This document shows, piece by piece, positions 15,314 through 24,400 of a DNA stretch of 26,270 nucleotides. Numbering within the stretch: the stretch's first letter is position 1; each line of letters begins with the position of its first letter. The stretch is from Opitutaceae bacterium (GTDB taxonomy: Bacteria; Verrucomicrobiota; Verrucomicrobiae; Opitutales; Opitutaceae), in NCBI GenBank assembly GCA_031266495.1, contig JAISAX010000225.1:1-26270 (forward strand), given 5' to 3'. The position numbers were made by a program, and so were the translations under genes. The notes under the pieces were generated by a model that was not told the origin of the DNA, searched no databases, and saw nothing but the letters and a program-made list of their open reading frames with translations.

Positions 15314-17413
15314 TCACGGTTCGGCGGTCGCGGGCGTGGCGATCTCCGTCGCGACGGCACCGCTGGCGCCGGTCGGCGAGAGGTTTTCCAATAATAGTCC
15401 GGAAACTCGCTCGACCCCGAGCCGGGCTATCGTGCTCGCCGGATATATGTCCTGCGCGGTTAGATACTGCGTGAGAGCGTCGGCGTAGCGGCCGCCTTCT
15501 TCATGACGGCGGGCGGCGTCGAGGCGTCCGGCAAATTCGGCCACGCGCGGGGCGAGTTCGGCTTTGCGTTGGTTGAGGATCACGTCGGTGGGGGCGAGCG
15601 GGGTCGCGGTTTGCAGGGCTTCCCAGGCGGCAAAGGGGTTGTTCTGCGCTAGCAGTTCGCGGGCCTGCGTCAGGTATATCTCGATACGGCTCATGCGTTC
15701 GATGATGTCCTTGAGCTGGGGGGCGCGTCGGGTGTCGCTCATGAGGGCGACGCTCAGTTCGGCCCGCCGGTCGTAGATGCTTCGAAAATCCTGGCGTTTC
15801 CCGGCTTCGTCAAAGGCGAGGGCGCCTTGCGAGCCGATGTCCACTTTTTGCGTCATGCTGTCGGTGTACGCCTTGATCGCGGGGTTGAGCGGCCAGAGCA
15901 TGGCGGCTTTTTCCACGTATTCCTGGGCCTTGATGTAGTCTTCGGCGAAGGCGGCTTGTTGCGCGGCGTTGAGCGCGAGTGTGCTCATGCGCTGGGCGGC
16001 GCGGATGGCGGAGGTGACTTCGGCGGAGCGGAAGTCGCTGGCGAGTGTGCCGATGTCGCCGGTGATCTTGTCCACCGCATCGTAGTCTTTGAGGTCGGCG
16101 AGTTTCCGGGCCTGGTCAACTTTGCGGTACAGTTCGAGGAGTTTTTGCTTCTTGTCGCGTTCGAACTGGGTGACGGCGGGGACGTATTCGCCGAGGAAAA
16201 AGGTTTCCTGGAGGCGTTCGAGGGCGAGGATGTGCTGGCCTTCGTCGTAGCTGGCGCGGATGGCCTGCATGGAGGTGTCGACGTCGTTGATGGCCTCGCG
16301 GGAAAGGTATTCGAGCGTCTCGATGGAGATGGCGAGGTCGGTGGAGGGCAGGAAGCTGGAGATTTCCTTCTTGCCGACTTCGAGGTCCTGGGCGGTGCCT
16401 TTGAAGATGTAGCGGTAGAAGCTGGCGGCGATGAGGCAGTGCTGGAAGCGGCGCTGGAGGAAGAGGTTCACCAGCGCGGTCTGGAACTGGAGTTTGGCCT
16501 GGGCGCCGGTGAGGAGTTCGCTGGCTTCGGCGGACTTGATCTTGGCCTCGGTTTCGGTGAGGTCGCGCATGCGGAATCCGAGCCCGACGGGGCCGGCGGC
16601 GACAGGCGCGTCCTGTTTCGGAGTGTCGGAGGACTTGCCCTTGCCCTTGTTCGTCCCCTTGTTGTTGTCGCCCGTGTTGACGTTGACGGAGGGGCTGTCG
16701 CCAGGGGTGGCACCCCGGATGCGCTCGCCGGTCACGCGGGCCAGGGTGTCTCCGCCATAGACAACGTCGCCGCGTTGCTGGCGGCGCATGCGGTCGAGTT
16801 CGATCTGGGTGATGCGGAAGGCTTCTTTTTCGTCGCGGATGCGCCAGGCGTTAAAAACCTGGTTGGCCACGGTGAGGCTGGCGCTGCCGTCGTCATCGTA
16901 TTCGGCCGCCCGGTACAGGAGTTGCCAGGCTTTTGTTATGTTGTCCTGCGCGTTGTTGCCGGAGCGGGTGGAGAGGAGCGCGAGGACTTCGTTGACGATG
17001 GCCCGGTAGATATCGGAGTCGGTCGAGGTGGGGAGGGCGAGGTATCGTTCGAAACGGGCGCGGAAGACCCGGAACTGGCCGAGGTTCCAGGTGTGGCCTT
17101 TCCACTGGATGGTGCCGTCTTCGGGGTTGATGGCGTCGCTGTTGGTGTCGAAGGCCGTCTTGATGATCGTGAGCAGGGTGTTGCTCTCGAGGTTGCCGGT
17201 GCCGAGGATTTTTAGCGCATCGTCGGCGGTGTTGCGCGCCGCGGGGGCAGTCGGCGTGGCGGGCGCGGCGGGTGCGTCCTGGGAAAAGCCCGACGGGGGA
17301 AGGGCGATGGAAGGGAGGGCAACGAACGCCAGCACGCAGACACGGAGGCGGAGGCGGAGGCGCGGCCGGCAGGGAGGGCGGGCGGGTTCAGAGTTTTTTG
17401 AGAGAGGTGACAT
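15314..17413 (-). CDS. Secreted helical/TPR-like repeat protein of unknown function
   Basis: A 699-residue protein with a long basic N-region and a signal peptide (LRVCVLAFVALPSIALPPSGFSQ). The rest is almost entirely alpha-helical. Later parts show TPR-like spacing (AEDYIKAQEYVEKAAMLWPLNPAIKAY, AQNNPFAAWEALQTATPLAPTDVILNQR, EEGGRYADALTQYLTAQDIYPAST). A low-complexity Asn/Gly/Lys linker (NTGDNNKGTNKGKGKSSD) interrupts it about a third of the way in. I do not recognise a named family. The start codon lies inside the last codons of the lipoprotein gene (26-base overlap), which indicates tight co-translation. It is probably an envelope scaffold working with that lipoprotein and the ABC transporter, by context only. 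Confidence 0.8.
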   Translation of the reverse strand: MSPLSKNSEPARPPCRPRLRLRLRVCVLAFVALPSIALPPSGFSQDAPAAPATPTAPAARNTADDALKILGTGNLESNTLLTIIKTAFDTNSDAINPEDGTIQWKGHTWNLGQFRVFRARFERYLALPTSTDSDIYRAIVNEVLALLSTRSGNNAQDNITKAWQLLYRAAEYDDDGSASLTVANQVFNAWRIRDEKEAFRITQIELDRMRRQQRGDVVYGGDTLARVTGERIRGATPGDSPSVNVNTGDNNKGTNKGKGKSSDTPKQDAPVAAGPVGLGFRMRDLTETEAKIKSAEASELLTGAQAKLQFQTALVNLFLQRRFQHCLIAASFYRYIFKGTAQDLEVGKKEISSFLPSTDLAISIETLEYLSREAINDVDTSMQAIRASYDEGQHILALERLQETFFLGEYVPAVTQFERDKKQKLLELYRKVDQARKLADLKDYDAVDKITGDIGTLASDFRSAEVTSAIRAAQRMSTLALNAAQQAAFAEDYIKAQEYVEKAAMLWPLNPAIKAYTDSMTQKVDIGSQGALAFDEAGKRQDFRSIYDRRAELSVALMSDTRRAPQLKDIIERMSRIEIYLTQARELLAQNNPFAAWEALQTATPLAPTDVILNQRKAELAPRVAEFAGRLDAARRHEEGGRYADALTQYLTAQDIYPASTIARLGVERVSGLLLENLSPTGASGAVATEIATPATAEP

Positions 17414-17798
17414 AGAGGAGCCCTCCTTTTTGCACGGTGATTTCGAAACGGTAACGCTGGGCGACCATCAGATTGGCGTTGAGAGCGTCGGCAATAAAGA
17501 CGGGCACGCGGGTGGCGGCGTTGCGGGCGGCGTTGGCGTTGAGCGGGCGCACGGCAATGAGGCGGCCGGTGCCTTCTTTCCAGTTGAGTTGCGCGTCGAT
17601 CTCGGCGTCGAGGGTGTAGCGGTTGCCGAGCAGGTTGTCCGTCGAGCGCAGGTAGGTATCGACGGGGAGGGGCTCGCCGCGTTCCGTGCAGCCGGTCTGG
17701 ACAAGGCTGGCGAGGGCGGCGGCGGCGAGGGCGGAAATGAATGCCGGAGGGCAGAGCGGACAGCGAGGCGGACAGCAAAGGACAGGTGGTCGCGGCAT
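17388..17798 (-). CDS. Small putative lipoprotein
   Basis: A 136-residue protein with a hydrophobic N-terminus (AFISALAAAALASLVQTGC) that fits a lipoprotein signal, cysteine at residue 37. The mature part includes DTYLRSTDNLLGNRYTLDAEIDAQLNW, then GRLIAVRPLNANAARN and QRYRFEITVQKGGLLYVTSLKKL, and suggests a small beta-rich domain. I do not recognise the family. The ATG at 17798 follows eight C and six T on the coding strand, so no Shine-Dalgarno is present. It lies 28 bases after the ABC transporter stop and overlaps the start of the next gene by 26 bases, so it is the middle gene of an apparent operon. Confidence 0.68.
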   Translation of the reverse strand: MPRPPVLCCPPRCPLCPPAFISALAAAALASLVQTGCTERGEPLPVDTYLRSTDNLLGNRYTLDAEIDAQLNWKEGTGRLIAVRPLNANAARNAATRVPVFIADALNANLMVAQRYRFEITVQKGGLLYVTSLKKL

Positions 17799-17826
17799 GG
17801 GGGGGGAAAAAATCGTACGTTCAGGG

Positions 17827-19518
17827 TCAGGGCCAGCGTTGCGTCGAGCAACCCCAAAACACCAGCGCCGCACCGGCTGCCGCATGGATGCCGAGCACGC
17901 CGGCGGCGACGGGAGGCGGAGCCAGCCAGCCCTTGTCGAGCATGACGACGGCATCGTAGAAACGGGTCTCGTTCATCGCGGTGAGGTAGCCGGACCAGCC
18001 CCAGTACGTGGCGATGAAGGGGCGCACGGCCCAGACGAGGGCGGAGGGCAGGGCGAGGACGACGCCGGAGAGCGGTAGCTGGAAGCCGACGAGGTAGATC
18101 GAGAGCAGCGAGGCCTTGTCCGGCGAGGTGAGCACGGCGGAGAGGCCCAGGCAGACGACGCTCATTGATGCGCCGACCGCGGAGAGCACGCCGAGTTGCG
18201 GCAGCCAGTGGCCGGGAAAATCGCAGAGCGTTTTGACGAAAACGGTCATCCACGCGCCCTGGGCCGCGCCGATGAAGAGGGCGAAAAGCAGTTTTGAAAC
18301 GGCATAGGCGGCGGGGCGCAGGCCGGCCATGCGTTCTTTTTCGTAAAGGGCGCGTTCGCCGGCGATCTCGCGGGCGCCGTTGTTGCTGCCCATGAGGCTG
18401 AGCAGGATGACCTGGAACACGATCAGCCCGGAAACGAGCATGGCGGTGTCGGCCGCCTGCTGGCGAAACTGCGCCCGCTCCTGAAGCGCGTCGAGGAGGC
18501 TGCCAGTCTGTTCGAGCGAGAGGCTTTTCATTTGCGGCAGGCCGCCGAGCGCGAAAATGACGACGAGGCAGGGAAACCCGAACGTGATGGCAAGTGTGAG
18601 CGCGAGGTAGCCGCGGTCGCGCATGAAGAGTCGCCAGCGGCGGCGCAGGAGCGTGGCCGTCTGGCGGAGAGGGCCGGGCGTTGCCGCAGTTGATTTGGCA
18701 ATACATGGAAGATTGGCGGGCACGGGTTCGTTTTCTGCATTCTTCATTCTGCATTCTTCATTCCCCGCGAAGCGGGATGCCGGGGCGCGCCCGAGCCAGT
18801 AATCGAGCGGGTGTTCGGCGAGGCGGTCGTAAAGGAGGAGGGCGTCATCGATCGCGAAATGGGCGAGCATGGCGGCGAGCGTGCCCTGGAAGACGACGGC
18901 GCCTTCATAGACGACGGTCACGGTGTCGAACCGCGTGAGCTTGGCCAGATTGTGGATGACACAGATGACGGTGCGACCCTGGCCGGCGACGAGGGAGCGG
19001 AGCAGGGCGAGGATCTGGTCCTCCGAGCGGGGGTCGAGGCCGCTGGTGACTTCGTCGCAGAGGAGGCAGGCGGGGTCGGTGGTGAGTTCGAGCGCGAGGC
19101 CGAGGCGGCGGAGTTGTCCGCCGCTGAGTTTTTCGACGAGGGTGTCGGCGCGTTCTTCGAGGCCGACGAGCTGGAGGAGATCGGTGCGACGGGAGGGGGC
19201 AGCGCGGGTCTGGTAAAGCCGGAGAGCGGCGTCGATGGTTTCGCCGACGGTGAGCTTGCCGTGGGCGATGCTGAACTGGGGGGCGAAAGCCACGGCGCGG
19301 AGGAGTTCGCGGGGGCCGGCCACGGTCTGGCCGCGCAGGCTGACCTCGCCCCGGGCGGGGAGGATGCCGAGCATGCCCTTGAGGAGCGTGGTCTTGCCGC
19401 AGCCGGAGGGCCCGATGAGGGCATGGAGTTGTCCGCCGGTCCAGCGGGCGGACGCATCGCGAACGAGCAGGGGAGCGCCGGGTTTCGGAAAAACGTCGAG
19501 GTGGTGACAGGCAAGCAC
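17827..19518 (-). CDS. ABCG-like ABC transporter (ATPase fused to ABC-2 permease)
   Basis: A 563-residue half-transporter. The nucleotide-binding domain has Walker A GPSGCGKTT (36-44), Q-loop Gln81, signature LSGGQ (131-135), Walker B CLLCDE (151-156) and H-loop His189 (VIHN). The second half (~285-560) holds about six membrane helices of the ABC-2/ABCG type (YLALTLAITFGFPCLVVIFAL, AMLVSGLIVFQVILLSLMGS, KLLFALFIGAAQGAWMTVFV, LSIYLVGFQLPLSGVVLALPSALVWAV). It probably exports a lipid-like or envelope substrate, working as a dimer. A word repeat is inserted in frame in the linker (18733-18764). The start is uncertain. GTG 19518 fits the domain, but a strong Shine-Dalgarno and ATG (19629-19613) lie upstream, out of frame by one base across a G12 tract. 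Confidence 0.9.
   Translation of the reverse strand: MLACHHLDVFPKPGAPLLVRDASARWTGGQLHALIGPSGCGKTTLLKGMLGILPARGEVSLRGQTVAGPRELLRAVAFAPQFSIAHGKLTVGETIDAALRLYQTRAAPSRRTDLLQLVGLEERADTLVEKLSGGQLRRLGLALELTTDPACLLCDEVTSGLDPRSEDQILALLRSLVAGQGRTVICVIHNLAKLTRFDTVTVVYEGAVVFQGTLAAMLAHFAIDDALLLYDRLAEHPLDYWLGRAPASRFAGNEECRMKNAENEPVPANLPCIAKSTAATPGPLRQTATLLRRRWRLFMRDRGYLALTLAITFGFPCLVVIFALGGLPQMKSLSLEQTGSLLDALQERAQFRQQAADTAMLVSGLIVFQVILLSLMGSNNGAREIAGERALYEKERMAGLRPAAYAVSKLLFALFIGAAQGAWMTVFVKTLCDFPGHWLPQLGVLSAVGASMSVVCLGLSAVLTSPDKASLLSIYLVGFQLPLSGVVLALPSALVWAVRPFIATYWGWSGYLTAMNETRFYDAVVMLDKGWLAPPPVAAGVLGIHAAAGAALVFWGCSTQRWP
18733..18764. repeat. Tandem 14-bp word repeat inside the ABC transporter linker
   Basis: TCTGCATTCTTCAT occurs twice back to back (18734-18747, 18748-18761), followed at once by the small hairpin CCCGC-GAA-GCGGG. 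It reads in frame in the transporter as part of GNEECRMKNAENEPV, between the ATPase and membrane domains, so it looks like a tolerated insertion. Confidence 0.75.
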
Positions 19519-19577
19519 CCCGCGACGTTGGCGGGCGCGGACAGCGAGGACAAGTCCGGCGGCAGGCTGACGGCAGG

Positions 19578-19629
19578 CCCCCCCCCCCCGTCCCTCCGCC
19601 CGTTATCGACGGCATTGCTATTTCCCTCC
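19578..19629 (-). promoter_or_regulatory. Strong RBS and ATG followed by a G12 tract upstream of the ABC transporter
   Basis: On the minus strand GGAGGG (19629-19624) lies nine bases before ATG (19615-19613), the clearest Shine-Dalgarno arrangement I saw in the window. Twelve G follow at 19589-19578. With twelve G the ATG is one base out of frame with the transporter. With eleven it would be in frame and add 32 residues to the N-terminus. In the transporter frame itself a TAA lies just before the tract. Confidence 0.55.
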
Positions 19630-19926
19630 AACAACGGCTTGCGCAAATTCCCGGTAACACATTTTTGAGGAATCGCCGTTTGACCTTGTGACGCTTGCCG
19701 CCATGACTGGAGATGGGTATCTCGCGCCACCGCAGCCGGTGGGACGCTTCCGGGATACGCCTGGAAACGTTCCCCCCAAGGTGGCCGGGATTGCGTCCAC
19801 ATGACGCGCTCATCCAGACCATGACGCCACCCGTCCCCTTTCATTCGATCATTGACCGCCGCGGCACGCCGACCCCGGCCTACCGCCCGCAAGGCGGCGT
19901 GACGCCATGCCGCAGTCCGGCCGGAG

Positions 19927-19945
19927 CGGCGGCGTCCCGCCGCCG
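19927..19945. repeat. GC-rich hairpin preceding the 42-bp array
   Basis: An eight-pair stem (CGGCGGCG with CGCCGCCG) closes a three-base loop, TCC. Its form resembles the TCT/AGA-loop hairpins at 2819-2960, so it may belong to the same dispersed family. No gene is supported between 19630 and 20410; open frames there are explained by GC bias and by the 42-bp repeats. Confidence 0.45.
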
Positions 19946-19981
19946 GACGCGCGACAGCGCGCCCCCTGCGATTTGCCCCTC

Positions 19982-20337
19982 CGTTTGCAAACGCAAGCCT
20001 GCCCCGCGTCCGGCTTGCCCCGCCGTTTGCAAACGGAACCCCGCCCCGCACCCGGTCGAGCATTCCGCCGGTGGACGCAACTCCGCCCGGCACCCGGTTG
20101 AACATTCCTCCCATGGATGCAACCCTGCCCGGCATCCGGTTTGCCCTTCCGTTTGTGAACGCAAGCTTGCCCGGCGTCCCGTTATTCATTCCGCCCATGG
20201 GCGGAACCCTGTTTCGGGTCTCGATCCATGCATCGCCTGCAAACGAAACCCTGTTTTGGGCTCCGATCCATGCATCGTTTCGAAACGAAACCCTGTTTCC
20301 GGGTCGATTTGATGAACCGTTTCGAAACGAAACCCTG
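19982..20337. repeat. Array of nine 42-bp imperfect repeats, each with a palindromic core
   Basis: Core 12-mers start at 19982, 20024, 20066, 20108, 20150, 20192, 20234, 20276 and 20318, exactly 42 bases apart. Units 1 and 2 carry CGTTTGCAAACG, unit 6 CGCCCATGGGCG and units 8 and 9 CGTTTCGAAACG, all perfect palindromes. Unit 5 (CGTTTGTGAACG) is near-perfect; units 3, 4 and 7 are partly symmetric. The core is followed by an AAC-CTG-type word (AAACCCTG or GAACCCTG in later units). The spacers drift from GC-rich at the left end to AT-richer at the right. Units 6 and 7 share the same spacer end (GATCCATGCAT), as expected from local duplication. Because 42 is fourteen codons, several frames stay open. 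It is not CRISPR-like, since the spacers are themselves repeats. Confidence 0.9.
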
Positions 20338-20410
20338 AATTTCGAGAAAAACATCCTGCCGTACGCAAACGCCCCCCGTCTCCCCTTCCAGCCCGCACTA
20401 TCGTAACATC

Positions 20411-21334
20411 ATGAAAATACACGCCATAAACCTCGGACGCCTGCGCAACGAGGAAATGTATCAATTCCAGACGGACCTGCACAGTCTGCTCAAGAACAGC
20501 GAGCCCGTAAAAACCGGACTCGGAGACGCGCTCTACGGCGAGTTCAACCGCCTGCGGGCCGCCGCCGACGCCGCCCTGCAACCCGCCCGCAAGAGCGCCC
20601 TGACGCCGATTCTCGCCGCGGAAGACGCCCAACGCGACCAGCTCTACGGGGCGCTGCGCGACCTCGCCACCCTCTACGCCCAGCGCCACTACGAAGCGAA
20701 CAAGCGCCCCGTGGCCGCGCAACTCCTCGTCACGCTCGACAAGTACAAGCGCGACATTGCCACCGGCACCTACAACGAGGAGACCGCCGCCATCACCAAC
20801 CTCGTCGAGGACCTGCAATCGGCCACCGTAGCCGCCCCCCAGGTGAACACCCTCGGGCTCAACGCCTGGGTGGAAGCCCTTGCCAACATCAACAACCAGT
20901 TCGTGACAGACCTTGCCGCCCGTTACGCCGAGACGGCCGCCCAACCCGCCGCCGGAGCGATGCGCGACCTGCGCCCTGCCATCGAACAAAACCTGCGCGC
21001 CCTCTTCGAAAAAGTGAACGCCCTGTTATTGACCGCGCCCGATGCCGCCGCCGCCACGGTGATCGATACCTTTATCGCGGCGCTCAACGCCCGGATCGAT
21101 TACTACGCCCGTGCCGCCGCCCGCCACGGCAAACGCAAGACGCCCGGCGATCAACCCTCCGGCGCACCCGATGCCGGCGACGACGCCGACGCCTCCGACG
21201 TCCCCGCCCCAGGTAATGGCACCGGCAACACGGGCGGCTCCGGAGTCGGGGCCGGCAACGGCGAAGCCGAAATCACCATTCCCGTGCCGCTCGAAGTGGA
21301 TGTCACCGCCACCGCCCGCGCCAAAAAAGCGTAA
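20411..21334 (+). CDS. DUF6261-like protein
   Basis: A 307-residue, mostly helical protein. The N-terminal motif MKIHAINLGRLRNEEMYQFQTDLHSLL and later segments (ILAAEDAQRDQLYGALRDL, NEETAAITNLVEDLQS, DTFIAALNARIDYYARA) match my memory of the DUF6261 family, known mainly from Bacteroidetes and with no established function. The last ~60 residues are a low-complexity Gly/Asp/Asn tail ending in VPLEVDVTATARAKKA. There is no signal peptide and no membrane helix, so it is probably cytoplasmic. No Shine-Dalgarno is visible before the ATG. The 42-bp repeat array ends about 70 bases upstream, and an open frame through the array stops at 20404-20406. A DNA- or RNA-binding role toward the array is inference only. 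Confidence 0.8.
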   Translation: MKIHAINLGRLRNEEMYQFQTDLHSLLKNSEPVKTGLGDALYGEFNRLRAAADAALQPARKSALTPILAAEDAQRDQLYGALRDLATLYAQRHYEANKRPVAAQLLVTLDKYKRDIATGTYNEETAAITNLVEDLQSATVAAPQVNTLGLNAWVEALANINNQFVTDLAARYAETAAQPAAGAMRDLRPAIEQNLRALFEKVNALLLTAPDAAAATVIDTFIAALNARIDYYARAAARHGKRKTPGDQPSGAPDAGDDADASDVPAPGNGTGNTGGSGVGAGNGEAEITIPVPLEVDVTATARAKKA

Positions 21335-21352
21335 GCATGCAGCCGGTCCGGG

Positions 21353-21391
21353 ATCTGAAATCTGAAATTCGAAACCTGAAATCTGCAATTT
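21353..21391. repeat. Low-complexity 'atctgaaatctg' word repeat between genes
   Basis: ATCTGAAATCTGAAATTCG, then AAACCTGAAATCTGCAATTTT, is a run of near-repeated words of 8-10 bases in the 68-base gap between the DUF6261-like gene and the giant repeat protein. No promoter or terminator is evident in it. Confidence 0.65.
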
Positions 21392-21402
21392 TCCGTTCGT
21401 CT

Positions 21403-24400
21403 ATGAAACTACAAATGCCAAGAACACCACCCACCCTCACCGCCGCCGCCCTGCGCCCGCGCCCTGCGCTTGCGGCCCTCGCCATCGCTGCGGCTGTCGC
21501 GGTCCTCTCCCTCGCGTCGCCCCTCCGCGCCGCCGCCACCTGGAGCACAGGTGGCCCCGACCAGCCCATCACATCCAACCGCACCGTCACCGTTTCCTCC
21601 GGGGCCGAGACGGAGTCCACCCCGCTCACCGGCAGCACCGGGGGCGTCACCCTCACCAAGCTGGGCACCGGCACGCTGACGCTTTCCGGCACGCTCGACG
21701 GTTATGTCGGCAACCTCGTGCTGGGCAGCGCGACGGGATCGACTACCGCAGGCGGCTGGCTGATCCTTGCCGGGGACAACCGTGCCTACGCAGGCAATGT
21801 GACGGTGGGCTATGGCTCATTGGCGATGGCATCCGACACCAATTTCGGCACCGGTACGTACACCCTCTATGGTAACAGCGCTTCCACCGGTGCGTTCTTG
21901 CGCCTCACCGGGACGACTGGTACGGCCTATAGCAAAGGCATCGCGTTGCGTGGCAGCTACAATGCCATCACGACGGATAACGCTGTGACCTTGAGCGGAG
22001 TGCTCGGCAACGGCGCTGCTGCGGGAGGATTTCACAAGCAGGGAGCGGGCACGCTCACCCTCACCGGAGCCAACACCTATACGGGGGAGACCGATATCAC
22101 GGCGGGCACGCTGGCCCTGGCTGGTGGCGGGTCCATTGCGACATCATCCCTTGTCGCCTTCAATGACGCTAACGCGACATTCGATATATCGGGCATCAGT
22201 ACGGCTACGGCCACCATCAAGGCTCTCGTCGATTCATCCAGCACTAAGGGATCGGTGGTCCTGGGGAGCAAGGAACTGCTGCTCAACGGCACCAACAACA
22301 CCGAGTATTATGGTACCATTGCCGGCACAGCCGGGAGCACGCTGACCCGGGCAGGCACCGGCATCACCAGACTGTATGGCGACAACAGCGCGTTTGAAGG
22401 CAAGACCAAGGTTACCGGGGGAACCCTGAGCATCGGGGCCAACACCAATGTCGGTGTCATCATTGATGGCGGCACACTGGAACTCCGCGATACAGGCACC
22501 TATGCCAAGGGCTGGACCATCGGCAACAGCACCGACAGCAAGATCAGCGTTGGCAGCGGTCTGACGGCAACCCTTACCAATCCCCTTGTTGGTACAAGCG
22601 GCACCCTCACCAAGCAGGGTGCCGGCACGCTGGTCCTTGCCGGGGTCAATACCGGCTACGCAGGCAATGTGACGGTAGGCGGGGGTACACTGGCGATGGC
22701 ATCCGATGACAATTTCGGCACCGGCACGTACACCCTCTATTACGGGACATTATCGCTCACCGGGGAGAGCGGCACAGACTATACCCGAGGAAACATCGCA
22801 CTGCGTGGCAACGGCGGCATCTTGACGGCAAACGATGTGACCTATAGCGGAGTGCTCGGCAACAGCGCTGATGGCGCAGGAGGATTCACCAAGCAGGGAG
22901 CGGGCACGCTCACCCTCACCGGAGCCAACACCTATACGGGAACCACCTCCATCAATGCGGGCACGCTGGCCCTGGCTGGTGGCGGGTCCATCGCGACATC
23001 AAGCGAGATCAGCTTCGGCGGCAATAACACGACATTCGATATATCGGGCATCAGTGCGGATACGGCCACCATCAAACGTCTCAACAGCTCATCCAGTAAT
23101 ACGGGAGTGGTGGTGAACCTGGGGAACAAGGAACTGGTGCACAACGGCACCAGCCCCGACTCTTATTACGGCACTATTACCGGAAACGCCACCAGCAAGC
23201 TGACCAAGGCAGGCAGCGGCTATATTTACCTGTATGGCGACAACAGCGCGTTTGCGGGCACGACCCGGATTACCGGGGGATACCTGAACATCGGGTCCGA
23301 CAGCAATGCGCCAGGCGACACCACCGCTGACGGCACCGCCAGGCGCATCATCGACGGCGGCATCCTGGAACTCCGAGAGACAGGCACCTATGCCAAGGGC
23401 TGGACGATCGGCAGCAGCACCGCCAGCAAGATCCGCATTGCCAACGGCCTGACGGCGACCCTTACCAGTCCCCTTGTCGGCGGCACGGGCGGCACCCTCG
23501 CCAAGACGAATGCCGGTACGCTGATCCTTACCGGCACGCTTGCCGGTTACCAAGGCGACCTCGTGGTGGGCGACGCGACAGGATCGCTCACCGTAGGCGG
23601 CAAGCTGGTCCTTGCCGGGGACAACCGTAACTACGCAGGCAATGTGACGGTGGGCACGGGCACACTGGCGGTGGCATCCGCCGACAGTTTTGGCACCGGC
23701 ACGTACACCCTCTATGGTTACAGCGCCAGCAGCAGCTACCAGTCGATTTTGTCGCTCACCGGAGAGAACGGCACAATCTATACCCGAGGAAACATCGCGC
23801 TGCGTGGCACCTATAACCGCAACACCATCGAGACGGCGAACAACGTGACCTTGAACGGAGTGCTCGGCGACGGCGCTGCTGCGGGAGGATTCAACAAGAC
23901 GGGGGCGGGCACCCTCACCCTCACCGGAGCCAATACCTATACGGAGGGCACTGCCATCAATGCGGGCAAGCTGGTTGTCAGCGGCGCGGGCGCGCATCTG
24001 GGCCCGGGCGCGCTCACCTTCAGCACGGAGGGGAACACGCTGACGATCACGGACAGAGCAGCGCAAAGATTCACGGGCGATGTAGGCAGCACGACACTCG
24101 CCAACAATGCGCAAGTCACCGTGAGCAACGGTGCCACGCTGGAATATGGCGATGCAGTCAGCGACAATTTCTATGCGCCGCTGCAACTCGGCAGCGGCAC
24201 CACGCTGGCAGGCCTGGGCACGATCCGGGACGCCAACGCCAGTACCGGCAAAACCGCCGTCACGCTGGCTGCGGGCAGCACGCTAGCCCCCGGAGCCATC
24301 GGCAGCACGACGCCCGGCACCCTGACCTTCAACAAAGCGGCCCCCCTGACCTTCAGCGGTCTCACGTATGCCATCGACGCCAACGCCACCACGTCCGACA

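Noticed and set aside
15827..17215. Plus-strand open frame of 462 codons
   Set aside because: It is antisense to the secreted helical protein. It is extremely rich in Gly, Val, Glu and Ala with no recognisable domain.
19982..20337. CRISPR array
   Set aside because: The 42-bp units are repeats along their whole length, with no unique spacers and no cas genes nearby.
18918..20354. Minus-strand protein of 478 codons with 14-residue repeats
   Set aside because: It is open because the 42-bp unit is a multiple of three, and it then runs out of frame through the ABC transporter gene. The frame after the repeats has no domain.
23089..24186. Minus-strand open frame of 365 codons in the giant gene
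   Set aside because: It lies opposite the beta-strand repeats, and its repeated peptide pieces mirror the DNA duplications of the plus gene.
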